Position numbers and translations under genes: made by a program. A stretch of 64,000 bases of DNA. Source: Exiguobacterium sp. FSL W8-0210. GTDB lineage: Bacteria > Bacillota > Bacilli > Exiguobacteriales > Exiguobacteriaceae. Below are positions 1 to 9,164 of this stretch, piece after piece (position 1 is the stretch's first letter; each line of letters starts with the position of its first letter). The notes beneath the pieces are model-generated. The model was not told where the DNA came from. It saw only the letters and a program-made list of their open reading frames with translations, and did not search any database. The stretch spans positions 847,001 through 911,000 of the forward strand of contig NZ_JBBOUK010000001.1 in assembly GCF_038006045.1 (NCBI RefSeq), read 5' to 3'.

Positions 1-2
1 GT

Positions 3-161
3 CAGATTCGCCGTATGTGTAAAGAGTTCGGCTACCGAGTTAAGCGTCTCCAACGCGTCCGGATCATGAATATCGAGCTTGGCGATTTACCGATTGGTTC
101 TTGGCGTGATTTGACAGAAGAAGAATTACGCGAGTTGTTTACGACGCTTGACGGGCAATAA
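3..161 (+). CDS. 23S rRNA pseudouridine synthase, RluF/RluB family (3' end only)
   Basis: The first codons in frame 3 read QIRRMCKEFGYRV followed by KRLQRVRIMNIELG, the C-terminal core of RsuA/RluB/RluF pseudouridine synthases, which isomerise a uridine in 23S rRNA. Only about 52 C-terminal residues are in the window; the catalytic Asp region lies to the left. The tail LPIGSWRDLTEEEL is typical of the RluF branch, but the exact subtype cannot be fixed from this fragment. A terminator follows directly. Confidence 0.85.
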   Translation, partial: QIRRMCKEFGYRVKRLQRVRIMNIELGDLPIGSWRDLTEEELRELFTTLDGQ

Positions 162-171
162 GGTTCAATGA

Positions 172-195
172 AAGTCGCCACTGGCGGCTTTCTTC
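172..195 (+). terminator. Rho-independent terminator after the pseudouridine synthase gene
   Basis: Arms AAGTCGCCA and TGGCGGCTT form a GC-rich stem with one G-U pair, followed by TTTCTT, eleven bases after the stop codon. Confidence 0.75.
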
Positions 196-214
196 ATACA
201 TAAGGGGGATGACC

Positions 215-1090
215 GTGGATAAACGGGGTATGAGTGCGACATTCGTCGCCTACGTGATTGGTGGACTGTTGCCGATCTACAAAGTATTTGCTGCTGGTAT
301 TCCAGCATGGACGGTCGTTTCAATTCGGATATTGAGTGCGTTCATCTTCGTGACGTTGTTACTACGCCTGACGAAGAAATTCCAATTCGTTCGTCAATTA
401 TGGCAAAACAAACGCCAGCGCTATACCGTGCTTGCGGCAGGGCTCGTATTAGGTGGGAACTGGTCGCTCTATCTGTATGCCATCGGGGAAGGCTATATCG
501 TTGAGTCGTCACTCGGGTATTACATCAATCCGCTCGTCAGCGTCTTGTTCGGCCTGATCTTTTTTAAAGAACGATTGACGCGTCCGCAAGTGATCGCGAT
601 TTTATCAGCAATCACCGGTGTGATGATTTTAACGCTCGGTTATGGTCAATTTCCGATCATCGCCTTCTCACTTGCCGTTTCGTTCGCGTTTTACGGTGTA
701 CTAAAGAAAAAGGCAGCAGCCGAACCATTATCCGGATTATTTTTAGAGACACTCGTCACGCTTCCGTTCGCTCTCTTGACGCTTGGTGTGACAGATAGTC
801 AACCGCTTGCGATGCCGACGAGTGCATTGATTGCGATCATCATGCTCGGAATCGCAACAGCAGTCCAATTGATGTTATTCGGATACGGAATGCCGAAAAT
901 CCCGTTCGTCTACGTCGGGATTCTCCAATACATTGCCCCGACGCTGACGCTGCTCCTTGGAATTTATCTATTTAATGACGTCTTTACGACGATTCACTTC
1001 ATCGCTTTCCTGTTCATTTGGATTGCTGTTGCTCTCTTTACGATCAGCGGTTTATCGGCAGGGAAAATGCGAATGAAAAAGGTATCATAA
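215..1090 (+). CDS. EamA/RarD-family permease, first tandem copy
   Basis: A hydrophobic protein of about 291 residues with ten predicted membrane helices in two EamA halves, of the RarD type (drug/metabolite transporter superfamily; substrate not known). It aligns along its length with the next gene: both carry the block SLGYYINPLVS and the segment LTxGYGxFP. An upstream ATG at 209 touches the AAGGGGG ribosome binding site, so GTG 215 with a 7-base spacing is the better start; the second copy also begins with GTG. This copy has diverged at the N-terminus, with YVIGGLLPIYKVF where the other has the standard YIIWGLLPLYWKM. Confidence 0.85.
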   Translation: MDKRGMSATFVAYVIGGLLPIYKVFAAGIPAWTVVSIRILSAFIFVTLLLRLTKKFQFVRQLWQNKRQRYTVLAAGLVLGGNWSLYLYAIGEGYIVESSLGYYINPLVSVLFGLIFFKERLTRPQVIAILSAITGVMILTLGYGQFPIIAFSLAVSFAFYGVLKKKAAAEPLSGLFLETLVTLPFALLTLGVTDSQPLAMPTSALIAIIMLGIATAVQLMLFGYGMPKIPFVYVGILQYIAPTLTLLLGIYLFNDVFTTIHFIAFLFIWIAVALFTISGLSAGKMRMKKVS

Positions 1091-1106
1091 TGAAAGAGGG
1101 GATTAC

Positions 1107-1991
1107 GTGAATCTACCAGGATTCTTTGCGACGCTTGTCGCGTATATCATTTGGGGACTCTTACCGCTCTACTGGAAGATGCTCGCCAATGTACCGAGTG
1201 AAGAGATACTGGCACACCGGATCATCTGGTCATTCTTATTTCTGCTCATCTTATTATCATTTCAAAAAGCGCTTGGGAAGTGGAAGACGGCGCTGCGCGA
1301 TCCGTTCACGCGCCGACTCTTTTTCTTAAACGGACTGATCATCAGTCTGAACTGGTTCATCTATATCTGGGCCGTCAATCACCAATTCATTGTCGAGGCA
1401 TCACTTGGCTATTATATCAACCCGCTCGTCAGCATCGTCTTTGGTGTCTTCTTCTTTCGGGAAAAGCTTTCACGGATCGAGTGGATCTCGATTGTCCTTG
1501 CAACGATCGGTGTCTTGATTTTGACGATTGGCTACGGCGAGTTTCCATGGATTTCGATCGCACTTGCCTTAAGCTTCGGCTTTTACGGCGTCGTCAAAAA
1601 GCGGCGACCACTCGAATCAACGGTCAGTCTGACGCTCGAGACGATGGCGCCGCTTCCGCTTGCTTTAATTTTCCTCGGCTATTGGCAAGTACAAGGGACG
1701 TCTTCGATGACCGAATCTGTCGGTACGACGACCGGACTCATCTTGACCGGGATTGTCACCGCTGTTCCACTTTTGTTATTCGGATTCGGGGCACAACGGA
1801 TTCCGTTCACATGGGTCGGATTCCTCCAATTCGTCGCACCAACCTTGTCGCTTGGACTCGGTGTTTTGCTCTATCATGAACCGTTTACTAAAACACACAT
1901 GGTGGCGTTTACATGTATTTGGACAGCAGCGATTGTCTTTACACTCAATGGAGTCTGGATTCGAAAAAAACAGCTTCGAAAAGTCGCGTAA
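1107..1991 (+). CDS. rarD: RarD-like EamA permease, second tandem copy
   Basis: A 294-residue membrane protein that keeps the RarD hallmarks at the N-terminus, YIIWGLLPLYWKM and ILAHRIIWS. It probably has ten transmembrane helices made of two EamA repeats. RarD was named for chloramphenicol sensitivity in other bacteria, but its substrate is not established. The start is GTG at 1107 behind GAGGGG. It lies 16 bases after the first copy with no terminator between them, so the two are likely co-transcribed and arose by tandem duplication. Confidence 0.88.
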   Translation: MNLPGFFATLVAYIIWGLLPLYWKMLANVPSEEILAHRIIWSFLFLLILLSFQKALGKWKTALRDPFTRRLFFLNGLIISLNWFIYIWAVNHQFIVEASLGYYINPLVSIVFGVFFFREKLSRIEWISIVLATIGVLILTIGYGEFPWISIALALSFGFYGVVKKRRPLESTVSLTLETMAPLPLALIFLGYWQVQGTSSMTESVGTTTGLILTGIVTAVPLLLFGFGAQRIPFTWVGFLQFVAPTLSLGLGVLLYHEPFTKTHMVAFTCIWTAAIVFTLNGVWIRKKQLRKVA

Positions 1992-2066
1992 AAAGATAGA
2001 AGTCAGACCTCTTGCGTGATAGAATAATATCAGAGTCAAAGGGAAGCCTTAAGGAGGATAACAATC

Positions 2067-2732
2067 ATGAATTTAGCAGGAATGATCGACCATACGGCAC
2101 TGAAGCCAGAAACATCACGTGCTCAAATCGAAACACTCTGTAAAGAAGCATTAGAATACAAATTCGCAAGCGTCTGCGTTAACCCGACATACGTCGCGTT
2201 AGCATCAGAACTCTTAAAGTCAGATGATGACGTGAAAGTATGTACAGTCATCGGGTTCCCACTTGGAGCAAACACGCCAGAAGTGAAAGCATTCGAAACA
2301 AAGGATGCCATTCAAAACGGTGCAACAGAAATCGATATGGTTTTAAACATCGGCGCACTAAAAGATGGAAATCTTGAGTTAGTAGAACGTGATATTCGTG
2401 CAGTTGTCGAAGCGGCGAACGGTACGCTCGTTAAAGTCATCTTTGAAAACTGTCTTCTTACAAAAGAAGAAATCAAAACAGCTGCTGAACTTTCAGTTAA
2501 AGCAGGTGCTAACTTTGTGAAAACATCAACTGGTTTCTCAACAGGTGGTGCAACAGTCGAAGATATCCGTCTCATGCGTGAGACAGTCGGTCCTGATATC
2601 GGTGTTAAAGCGTCTGGTGGCGTTCGTGACTTCGAAGGTGCAAAAGCAATGATCGATGCAGGTGCATCACGCATTGGGGCTTCAGCAGGAATCGCAATCG
2701 TTACTGGTGGTACGTCTGATAGCGACTACTAA
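2067..2732 (+). CDS. deoC: Deoxyribose-phosphate aldolase
   Basis: Cleaves 2-deoxyribose-5-phosphate to glyceraldehyde-3-phosphate and acetaldehyde in deoxynucleoside catabolism; cytosolic class I aldolase. It is 221 residues, the usual length. IDHTALKP at the N-terminus, TVIGFPLGA near residue 70 and the Schiff-base lysine block FVKTSTGFS (about residues 150-158) are all present, as is VKASGGVRD. The strong site TAAGGAGG precedes the ATG and codon use is strongly biased, suggesting high expression. It stands alone, without deoR, deoD or pdp beside it, though the next operon begins with a BMP-family protein, a family that includes nucleoside binders. Confidence 0.97.
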   Translation: MNLAGMIDHTALKPETSRAQIETLCKEALEYKFASVCVNPTYVALASELLKSDDDVKVCTVIGFPLGANTPEVKAFETKDAIQNGATEIDMVLNIGALKDGNLELVERDIRAVVEAANGTLVKVIFENCLLTKEEIKTAAELSVKAGANFVKTSTGFSTGGATVEDIRLMRETVGPDIGVKASGGVRDFEGAKAMIDAGASRIGASAGIAIVTGGTSDSDY

Positions 2733-2741
2733 GAATATGTC

Positions 2742-2777
2742 ACATGTCCCTCTTTTTTAGAGGGGCATGTTTTTTTG
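2742..2777 (+). terminator. Rho-independent terminator of deoC
   Basis: ACATGTCCCTCT and AGAGGGGCATGT pair across a short T-rich loop, followed by seven T residues. Confidence 0.9.
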
Positions 2778-2869
2778 TTGTGGGATTATTCTGAATTTGG
2801 ATTTTGTATTAAAAAGTCAGACATCGTTTCCGATAATCAGATGTAGAATGTCGGAAGGGTGTGGAATGA

Positions 2870-3844
2870 ATGAAACGATGGAGTGGAATCATACTGGCAT
2901 CGACACTAAGCCTTGCAGGATGCGGTAGTGTCATCGATGATCCAGAACGGGCAGTCAAGGAGCGAAAAGAAATGGCGGTCGTCTTATCGGATGTTGGTCT
3001 TGGCGATCAATCATTCAGCGATGCAGCGATGAGCGGTATGGCGTTGTTACGGGAGAAGGAAGGCTGGTCGATCGATTACCGGGAATTAAACGAAACGAAG
3101 ACCTATAAAACAGCATTTGAAACGTTAGCGAAAAAGAAGCCGACCGTTATCGTCGGACTCGGCTACATGGGGCAGACAGATCTTGAGACCGTTGCTAAAA
3201 AATATCCGAAACAACAATTCGCCTTGATTGATGCCGTCTCGACGTTACCGAACGTACTCTCGGTTACGTTCAAAGAGGACGAAGGAAGCTACTTAGCGGG
3301 TGCCGCTGCAGGAATCCAAACCAAGACGAATACGATTGGTTTCGTCGGTGGGATGAAGTCGCCTTTGATTGAGAAGTTCGAAAAAGGATACATAGCTGGC
3401 GCTAAAGCCGTCAATCCGAAAACAAAGGTACTCGTCGAATATGCGGAGGACTTTGCGGCGCCCGAAAAGGGACGGACGCTTGCAAACGAAATGATGCAGA
3501 AAAAGGCAGACGTGTTATATGCAGCTGCTGGGTTAACAGGGAGCGGCGTCCTTGAGGCAGCGCAAACGAAGGGGAAAAAAGCTATCGGTGTTGATAGCGA
3601 TCAGACCCCGATCGCGCCTGACGCAGTCATGACGTCGATGCTAAAACAAGTTGATCTTGCGATTACGAAAATCGGACAAGATGTGGATGCAAAAGGACTC
3701 CAATCTGGACAAGTCGTCCTTGGTGTCAAAGAAGGGGCAATCCAGTTGGCTCCAATCCGTAATACGAACTTTACGGACGGGGAACGAAAAAAATTAGAGC
3801 AGCTGCAACAAGATGTGCTCGAAGGTAAGGTGACGATCCAATGA
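2870..3844 (+). CDS. BMP/PnrA-family substrate-binding lipoprotein
   Basis: A 324-residue extracytoplasmic lipoprotein. The signal peptide ends in the lipobox LAGC (Cys18). The body fits the BMP (PnrA/Med/TmpC) family of periplasmic-binding folds, which often bind nucleosides: [11 protein letters not shown] near the start, [24 protein letters not shown] and KAIGVDSDQ are characteristic blocks. No ABC permease or ATPase gene is nearby. Instead the stop codon overlaps the start of a chemoreceptor gene by 4 bases (ATGA). The likely role is ligand capture for chemotaxis rather than uptake; ligand identity is inferred only from family and from the neighbouring deoC. B. subtilis Med belongs to the same family, so a regulatory role is an alternative. 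Confidence 0.88.
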   Translation: MKRWSGIILASTLSLAGCGSVIDDPERAVKERKEMAVVLSDVGLGDQSFSDAAMSGMALLREKEGWSIDYRELNETKTYKTAFETLAKKKPTVIVGLGYMGQTDLETVAKKYPKQQFALIDAVSTLPNVLSVTFKEDEGSYLAGAAAGIQTKTNTIGFVGGMKSPLIEKFEKGYIAGAKAVNPKTKVLVEYAEDFAAPEKGRTLANEMMQKKADVLYAAAGLTGSGVLEAAQTKGKKAIGVDSDQTPIAPDAVMTSMLKQVDLAITKIGQDVDAKGLQSGQVVLGVKEGAIQLAPIRNTNFTDGERKKLEQLQQDVLEGKVTIQ

Positions 3845-5490
3845 CGTTACGGAAACGATTTTTACTCTCAACATTAGTGACGATTTTGAGTGTCGTCATC
3901 TTGATGGGATGGACCTTGTTCCAACTCCGTCAAATTCAATCCTATGACGAAGACTACGGGAAACAACTCGTTGAAATTTCAGAACTCGAAACGAAGCTCT
4001 TATATGAACAGGCAGCATGGAACCGACTGGCAAGCCAACCGTCTGAGAGTCAGGCGGAGCAGGTTCAGGCTCTTAGTAGGAAGAACGAGCAAGCTTTGAA
4101 TCAGCTACAGAAGACATATTTGATTCCAGCGTTTCAAGAAGAGTTGAACCGGGCGGATATGAAGTATAAGACGCTCGCTGCAAAACGGACGGAACTGACG
4201 GACGCGGTGAATCCGATTGACATTCGCTCCCATGCTGCACGAATCGAAGGTGTCCTTAGTGATCTCTATACGTTACATACGAAAAATGGGGAGTTTTATG
4301 ATGTCTTACAACGTGAGGAAAAAGACGAGACATTGAATTTGACGCGGACCGTCCTAATCGCGACATTCCTCCTCCTGATTGGTCTAGCGTTATACAATTG
4401 GTACTTCGCACGTAGTATCACGCGACCGATCTGCCGTGTCGTCCGGACAGCAGAGCAAATTTCGGATGGAGACTTGTCACAGGAACTGGTCGTATCCGGT
4501 CGAAAAGATGAGATTGGTCGACTCGAGACGGCTGTTGCGCAGATGCAAGGAACTTTACATGAGGTCATCGGAACGATCAGTCGCTCGTCGAACACGATTC
4601 GTCAGATGAGTACGGAAGCGACGACGGAGAACGCGAACATCGTCGAAGTTTCTGGTAACATGACCCATGCGATTAATGAGATGGCGAGTGGTACACAAAC
4701 GGTGTCGGACGATATCCAGACGACAGTCAGTACGATGTCCGATATGCAACAGCTCTTCGAGGAGAGTGAACAACGTGCACAAACCGCTTATGCAGAAGGA
4801 CAAGCGGCCGATCACGTGATGGTTCAAAGTAGTTCCGTCATGGAACAGCAAGCACGGTCACTTCGCGCGTCAACAGAACAAAATCGCGAACTCGGTCAGA
4901 AACTGGAAGGTTTCTTAGAACAGACGAAACAAATCGAGCAGATGGCACAACTCGTCGCGGGAGTCTCTGCGCAGACGAATTTATTGTCACTCAATGCGGC
5001 TATCGAGGCTGCACGGGCTGGGGAAGCCGGTCGTGGATTTGCCGTCGTGGCAAGTGAAGTCAAAAAGTTAGCGGACGAGACAAATGAGGCGACACGCTCG
5101 ATCTTCTCACTCGTCCGTTCGATTCGTCAGGACGGGGCTGTCTTACAAGAAGCACTCGTGCAAGCGGAGCGGGAGCAGACGAACCAGGTCGAGAACTTTA
5201 CGCACGTCCAGCAAGCATTCGGTGAGACGCGTCAAAAAGTAGCGAGTGTGACCGAAACACTCGATTATGTGACGAAACAACTCGTACATTCGAAACAACA
5301 AGCCCGCCATGTCGTTGGTCAAGTCAGTACAGTCAGTGGCGTCATGGAAGAACTTGCAGCCGGAAATGAAGAGATCGCTGCTTCGATGCGTGATCAACAG
5401 GCCTCGTTCGAACAGATTCATCAATTGATGCAAGAACTCGAATCGACGACGACGTCGCTTGACAGTCAGACACATCAATTTAAAATTTAA
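3841..5490 (+). CDS. Methyl-accepting chemotaxis protein
   Basis: A 549-residue chemoreceptor. TM1 lies at about residues 9-26, an all-helical extracytoplasmic domain at about 30-165 (four-helix-bundle type, not Cache), TM2 at 170-187, HAMP at 188-240, and a long cytoplasmic coiled coil follows. The hairpin tip around residue 383 holds the family signature [20 protein letters not shown] that contacts CheA and CheW. The gene overlaps the BMP lipoprotein gene by 4 bases, so the two are translationally coupled and probably form one sensor, with the lipoprotein docking ligand onto the helical domain. No che genes are in the window. Confidence 0.95.
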   Translation: MTLRKRFLLSTLVTILSVVILMGWTLFQLRQIQSYDEDYGKQLVEISELETKLLYEQAAWNRLASQPSESQAEQVQALSRKNEQALNQLQKTYLIPAFQEELNRADMKYKTLAAKRTELTDAVNPIDIRSHAARIEGVLSDLYTLHTKNGEFYDVLQREEKDETLNLTRTVLIATFLLLIGLALYNWYFARSITRPICRVVRTAEQISDGDLSQELVVSGRKDEIGRLETAVAQMQGTLHEVIGTISRSSNTIRQMSTEATTENANIVEVSGNMTHAINEMASGTQTVSDDIQTTVSTMSDMQQLFEESEQRAQTAYAEGQAADHVMVQSSSVMEQQARSLRASTEQNRELGQKLEGFLEQTKQIEQMAQLVAGVSAQTNLLSLNAAIEAARAGEAGRGFAVVASEVKKLADETNEATRSIFSLVRSIRQDGAVLQEALVQAEREQTNQVENFTHVQQAFGETRQKVASVTETLDYVTKQLVHSKQQARHVVGQVSTVSGVMEELAAGNEEIAASMRDQQASFEQIHQLMQELESTTTSLDSQTHQFKI

Positions 5491-5500
5491 TGAACATAGC

Positions 5501-5543
5501 AAAAAGTGCACGCTTTCTCGGGAAGAGAAGGCGTGCACTTTTT
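5501..5543. terminator. Bidirectional terminator between the chemoreceptor and M23 peptidase genes
   Basis: AAAAAGTGCACGC pairs perfectly with GCGTGCACTTTTT, and the inner arms CTTCTC-like and GAGAAG extend the stem. A/T tracts flank both sides, so it can serve the two convergent genes. Confidence 0.92.
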
Positions 5544-5554
5544 CTTGAATCGAC

Positions 5555-6802
5555 TTAGAAGAAGCTTTCTGGGTCGAGCTCATTCGTCCGTCCATTCGCA
5601 TCATACTGGTATCCACCATCGTGGATTTCAAAATGCAAGTGTGGACCAGTCGAGTTACCGGTGCTTCCGAGAACACCGATTTGCTGTCCTTGTTTGACTT
5701 GTTGTCCCTGTTTAACGTTCAAGGCATTCATATGGGCATACACGGTCGTATACGTTTTTCCGTCGATATTATGAGAGATATAGACGTGGTTGCCGTAAGG
5801 ACCACCGGAACTTGCTAAGATGACTGTTCCATTTGCAGACGCAACGATTGGCGAGTTGAGTGGACCAGCGAAGTCGGTTCCATTGTGGTACGCATAACCA
5901 TTACTTCCGCTCGCTGCACCCATTCCTTGCGAAACAGAGCCTTGAGCAGGTTTGATGAATTTACCTTTTGCTTTTGAGATGACTTTCGTGCTGGCCTTGC
6001 TAACAGATGCTGGCACTGCCGATTGTTTTGCAGCTTTTGCTGCAGCTGCTTTCGCGGCACGTGCTGCAGCTTTTTCTGCCTCTTCCTGTGCCTTCAGTTG
6101 GGCCGATGCCTCTTTCAGGCTAAGGATACTGGATTCGATTTTTTTCTTTTGCGACGTCAGACGTTTCAGAAGTGCTGTTCGCTTTTGTTTTTCTTGTTTT
6201 AATTCACGTTGTTTCTTTTTTAAAACATTACGATCTTCAATCAAGTCTTGGCGTGTCTGCTTCAGTTCTTCTTTCGCAGCTGCCAATTCCTTTTTGTTTG
6301 ATTCGTAATCTTTTAATAAAGAAGCATCGCTTTCCGCGATTGTATTGAAGGCATTGAAACGGCTAATCATATCACCGACATCTTTTGCGCCGAAGACGGC
6401 CTCAAGCAGCGGAGCGTTATCGGCTTTCGACTGACGGACCGCTAGACGATCACCGAGCATTTTTTCTTGTTTCTTGATTTTCTTTTGTAACTTCTCGATT
6501 TTATCTTCTAATCGAGCAATCTGTTTCGTGTTTTCGTCGATTTTCTTTTGATTCTCGACGACTTGTAATGTCAGCCCATTAATCTGTTGATCCAGGGCGT
6601 AGACTTGTTGCTGTGCTTTAGATAATTGATTCTTTTTTTGAGACAACGCCTCGCGTTGCTTCGATTGTTGTTGCTGGTTTTGTTGTTGCTTTTCTCTATA
6701 TGAACTTGCTGCGTCGACGGGAATTGTCGTCATGAGCGGACTTGCGAGTAAAGTGAGTGTCATGAGCGATAGCCCGAGTGACTTTCCGAAAGGTCGTTTC
6801 AT
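5555..6802 (-). CDS. Secreted coiled-coil M23 (LytM-type) peptidase
   Basis: A 415-residue exported protein with a signal peptide at residues 1 to about 32 (cleavage near VDAASS). A very long charged coiled coil follows from about 36 to 240, then an Ala-rich linker, and a C-terminal M23 domain from about residue 300 with the metal motifs HNGTDFAGP (HxxxD) and HLHFE. The layout matches EnvC-like or Gram-positive cell-wall hydrolases and hydrolase activators. The catalytic ligands look complete, so peptidoglycan endopeptidase activity is likely. A five-codon leader reading frame whose stop overlaps the ATG lies between the ribosome binding site and the start. Confidence 0.92.
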   Translation of the reverse strand: MKRPFGKSLGLSLMTLTLLASPLMTTIPVDAASSYREKQQQNQQQQSKQREALSQKKNQLSKAQQQVYALDQQINGLTLQVVENQKKIDENTKQIARLEDKIEKLQKKIKKQEKMLGDRLAVRQSKADNAPLLEAVFGAKDVGDMISRFNAFNTIAESDASLLKDYESNKKELAAAKEELKQTRQDLIEDRNVLKKKQRELKQEKQKRTALLKRLTSQKKKIESSILSLKEASAQLKAQEEAEKAAARAAKAAAAKAAKQSAVPASVSKASTKVISKAKGKFIKPAQGSVSQGMGAASGSNGYAYHNGTDFAGPLNSPIVASANGTVILASSGGPYGNHVYISHNIDGKTYTTVYAHMNALNVKQGQQVKQGQQIGVLGSTGNSTGPHLHFEIHDGGYQYDANGRTNELDPESFF

Positions 6803-7103
6803 AAACTAAGCGTCATTCCTTTCCCTTGTGAAGTGTTACCTATCCCACTCTAACAAGAAAATCGGAAAATCCACTTTACAATTCTTTTAAAAAAATACAA
6901 GAGAAGCTAGCAGAAAGTATGAAGAATTTATGAAAATAATGATGCGTGAACAGAAGAATAAATAGAATATGTTGATATGAAAGGAAAAATCATTATGTAA
7001 TTGATTGATTTCCGAATGATGTCAAAAGATATATTTTTGTAACATCGTATAAATAGAAGGTTTATTAATGTTTGAAAAAGGTATAAATATAGTTTTTGTG
7101 AAA
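6803..7103. other. AT-rich non-coding upstream region of the M23 peptidase gene
   Basis: About 300 bases much richer in A/T than the surroundings. No convincing gene was found on either strand; a 70-codon frame on the minus strand lacks a ribosome binding site and family features. The stretch presumably holds the peptidase promoter and leader. On the minus strand the last bases read AAGGGAAAGGA, then ATGACGCTTAGTTTATGA, so a five-codon frame ends at the peptidase ATG. Confidence 0.5.
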
Positions 7104-7127
7104 CGAAAAAGTGCCCTGAAAGGCACT
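7104..7127 (-). terminator. Terminator of the SDR gene
   Basis: On the minus strand AGTGCC and GGCACT pair across a six-base loop and are followed by a T tract (AAAAA on the plus strand), just after the SDR stop codon. Confidence 0.75.
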
Positions 7128-7136
7128 CCATCCGAA

Positions 7137-7886
7137 TCATTCTTCATAAATCATCTTTCGTGTCATCCCACCGTCTAGGACCAGTGTTTCGCCCGTCAAG
7201 AAATCGTTATCCGGGTGTGTTAGATAGAGAGCCGCACGAGCGACATCACTTGGTTTTCCGACGCGACCAGCTGGATGTTGACTATGATCTTCAGGTGATA
7301 ATTCTTGATAGTCACCGGTTTCAATCCAACCAGGAGCAATCGCGTTGACGAGAATTCCGTCTTCTCCGAGTGAGACAGCAAGTGCATGGGTCAGAGCAAA
7401 AATGCCACCTTTCGTCGATGCATAAGATTCTGTATGCGGTTCCGACATGAAGGCGCGGGTCGAAGCCAGGTTGACGATCCGACCACCACTTTTACTTTGT
7501 TTCAAATAAGGTGTAGCGGCCTTAGTCGTTAAAAAGATACTACGCAGGTTCGTATGATGAACCCGATCCCATTCCTCAAGTGACAATTCGAGTAAGGGTT
7601 TTCGAATCATGATACCGGCGTTATTGATGACGATGTCGATACGACCAGTATGTTCAATCGCTTTCTCAATCAACAGTTGAACGTCTTTTTCGTGTTGGAT
7701 ATCGAGGTGATAGAAGTAAGCCGTCCCACCATCTTCTTCAATTTGTTGAACTAATTCGTCTCCTGTCATCTGATCGATGTCAGCAAGAACGACATTTGCG
7801 CCATGCGCAGCGTAGGTGCGGGCGAGTTCTGCACCAATGCCATTCGCGGCTCCCGTAATGATGACGGTTTGATTAACATGATTCAT
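7137..7886 (-). CDS. Short-chain dehydrogenase/reductase (SDR)
   Basis: A 249-residue NAD(P)-dependent classical SDR. The cofactor motif TGAANGIG lies near residue 10, NNAG near 90, and the catalytic YxxxK appears as YASTKGG. The C-terminal LDGGMT is typical of the glucose/3-ketoacyl-type group. The acidic residue in LADID after strand 2 favours NAD(H). Substrate cannot be read from sequence. The first ATG at 7895 overlaps the AGAAAGG site, so the second ATG at 7886 (MNHVNQT) is chosen. Monocistronic. Confidence 0.93.
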   Translation of the reverse strand: MNHVNQTVIITGAANGIGAELARTYAAHGANVVLADIDQMTGDELVQQIEEDGGTAYFYHLDIQHEKDVQLLIEKAIEHTGRIDIVINNAGIMIRKPLLELSLEEWDRVHHTNLRSIFLTTKAATPYLKQSKSGGRIVNLASTRAFMSEPHTESYASTKGGIFALTHALAVSLGEDGILVNAIAPGWIETGDYQELSPEDHSQHPAGRVGKPSDVARAALYLTHPDNDFLTGETLVLDGGMTRKMIYEE

Positions 7887-7941
7887 AAAAATCATCCTTT
7901 CTGTAACGCTTCTCTCCCTTTTTTACCGTTCCATCATATCC

Positions 7942-7968
7942 TGAAACCTGACAGGATTATCATCCGTA
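7942..7968 (+). promoter_or_regulatory. Candidate ECF (sigma-W-like) promoter for the DUF1232 gene
   Basis: TGAAAC and CGTA are separated by 17 bases, close to the Bacillus sigma-W pattern (TGAAAC, 16-17, CGTA), about 55 bases before the downstream ATG. Pattern match only. Confidence 0.45.
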
Positions 7969-8022
7969 GGAACAGGGAAGTAGAAAAGCGTCGAAGTTAC
8001 TTTAGAATGGGGGAAAATAGGA

Positions 8023-8457
8023 ATGAAATTCTCGAATCAACAATTAGAAAAACAACAAAATCAATATGCCGAAGATGCAAAAGATTATATTGATCGCCCG
8101 AAAAAGACGAACTCGCTGTTACAACGAGCAACTGCAAAGGTAAACGGGAACTCTCGTTTGTCCGTCGTCTTTTCACCGTTGACGTTGTTCGTCGATATGA
8201 TTCGCGCGTACCAGTCAGGTGAATACCGTAACATTCGTCGTACGACGATCTTAAAAGTAATCGGCGCATTGGTTTATCTCGTGTCACCAATTGACCTCGT
8301 ACCTGATTTCGTACTCGGATTTGGATTTGCAGACGATATCGCGGTCATCCTTTTCGTCACGAAAACAGTCTTTGAAGAATTGACACGTTTCAGCGACTGG
8401 CAAGATGAACAACAAAAACGTCGTACGCAACCATTGCAAAGCGAGGATGCGTATTGA
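8023..8457 (+). CDS. YkvA-family (DUF1232) membrane protein
   Basis: A 144-residue protein with the DUF1232 core: an amphipathic first half, then GALVYLVSPIDLVPDFVLG (about residues 86-104), the diagnostic YxxSPxDLxPD motif, and FADDIAVI. Family function is unknown; it is membrane-associated. Preceded by a good GGGGG-type site and followed by a strong terminator, so monocistronic. An ECF-like promoter upstream suggests envelope-stress control, which would be consistent with a membrane role but is unproven. Confidence 0.88.
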   Translation: MKFSNQQLEKQQNQYAEDAKDYIDRPKKTNSLLQRATAKVNGNSRLSVVFSPLTLFVDMIRAYQSGEYRNIRRTTILKVIGALVYLVSPIDLVPDFVLGFGFADDIAVILFVTKTVFEELTRFSDWQDEQQKRRTQPLQSEDAY

Positions 8458-8472
8458 TCAAATAGATGATCC

Positions 8473-8503
8473 GAGCGACTTCACACAAGAAGTCGCTCTT
8501 TCT
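8473..8503 (+). terminator. Terminator of the DUF1232 gene
   Basis: GAGCGACTTC and GAAGTCGCTC form a perfect 10-bp stem with a six-base loop, followed by TTTCT. Confidence 0.85.
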
Positions 8504-8587
8504 GATGTAAAAAGAGCCGTTTCCTGTACGCCTTCTTGAAATTTCGATACACTAGAAATAGTTGGTAAAGAGAGAGGGAGGGCGAAA

Positions 8588-9151
8588 ATGGGACACCACT
8601 GGATGGAATCATACGGTTATATCGGGATCATGATGACGCTCATGTTTCCATTCATACCGAGCGAAGTACCGCTCGCGTATGCAGGATATCTCGTGCATAC
8701 GGCACAGGCGAATCTGCTATTCATGGTGTTCCTTGCTGTAGTAAGCTTCGTCATTAGTCAGAATCTTTTTTTTACGATTGGACAGTTCGGGAGTGAACGG
8801 TTATTGAATCGTTTATTCAAATGGTTTCGGATTTCGGAAACAAAAATGCTCCAGTTTCAGACGCAAATGGAGACGAAAGGACGCTATATTCTTCTTCTTT
8901 CTCCGATGTGGCGTATCGGATTTGCGATTGGTGCCGGTCTGACTGGTGTTTCACGCTGGACGTTTACCGTCGTGACGACGATTTCCTTTTTCCTCTGGTC
9001 GACGCTCTTCATTTGGGGCGGGAAAGCCGTCGGGCATGAATGGCGAAAATTGCATCACCTCAATCATCCGATAGTTTGGATTGGTTTAGGCGTGTTGATT
9101 ACGATTGGCTATTTGATTCAGAAAAAGAGAAAAGCAAAAAAAGAGATCTAA
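8588..9151 (+). CDS. DedA-family (VTT domain) membrane protein
   Basis: A 187-residue integral membrane protein with the DedA/VTT layout: FPFIPSEVPLAYAGYLVH near the N-terminus (the re-entrant acidic motif), a central loop with the arginine in SPMWRIGFAIGAGLTGVS, and two C-terminal helices. DedA proteins are linked to membrane-potential homeostasis and, in several members, to flipping of undecaprenyl phosphate or phospholipid. Which lipid this one handles is unknown. The HAD phosphatase gene follows after 13 bases and is probably co-transcribed. Confidence 0.88.
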   Translation: MGHHWMESYGYIGIMMTLMFPFIPSEVPLAYAGYLVHTAQANLLFMVFLAVVSFVISQNLFFTIGQFGSERLLNRLFKWFRISETKMLQFQTQMETKGRYILLLSPMWRIGFAIGAGLTGVSRWTFTVVTTISFFLWSTLFIWGGKAVGHEWRKLHHLNHPIVWIGLGVLITIGYLIQKKRKAKKEI

Positions 9152-9164
9152 AAGGAGTGGGAAC

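Noticed and set aside
6928-7140. A 70-codon frame on the minus strand in the AT-rich gap
   Set aside because: No ribosome binding site, no recognisable features, and it overlaps the SDR terminator; AT-rich sequence gives such frames by chance.
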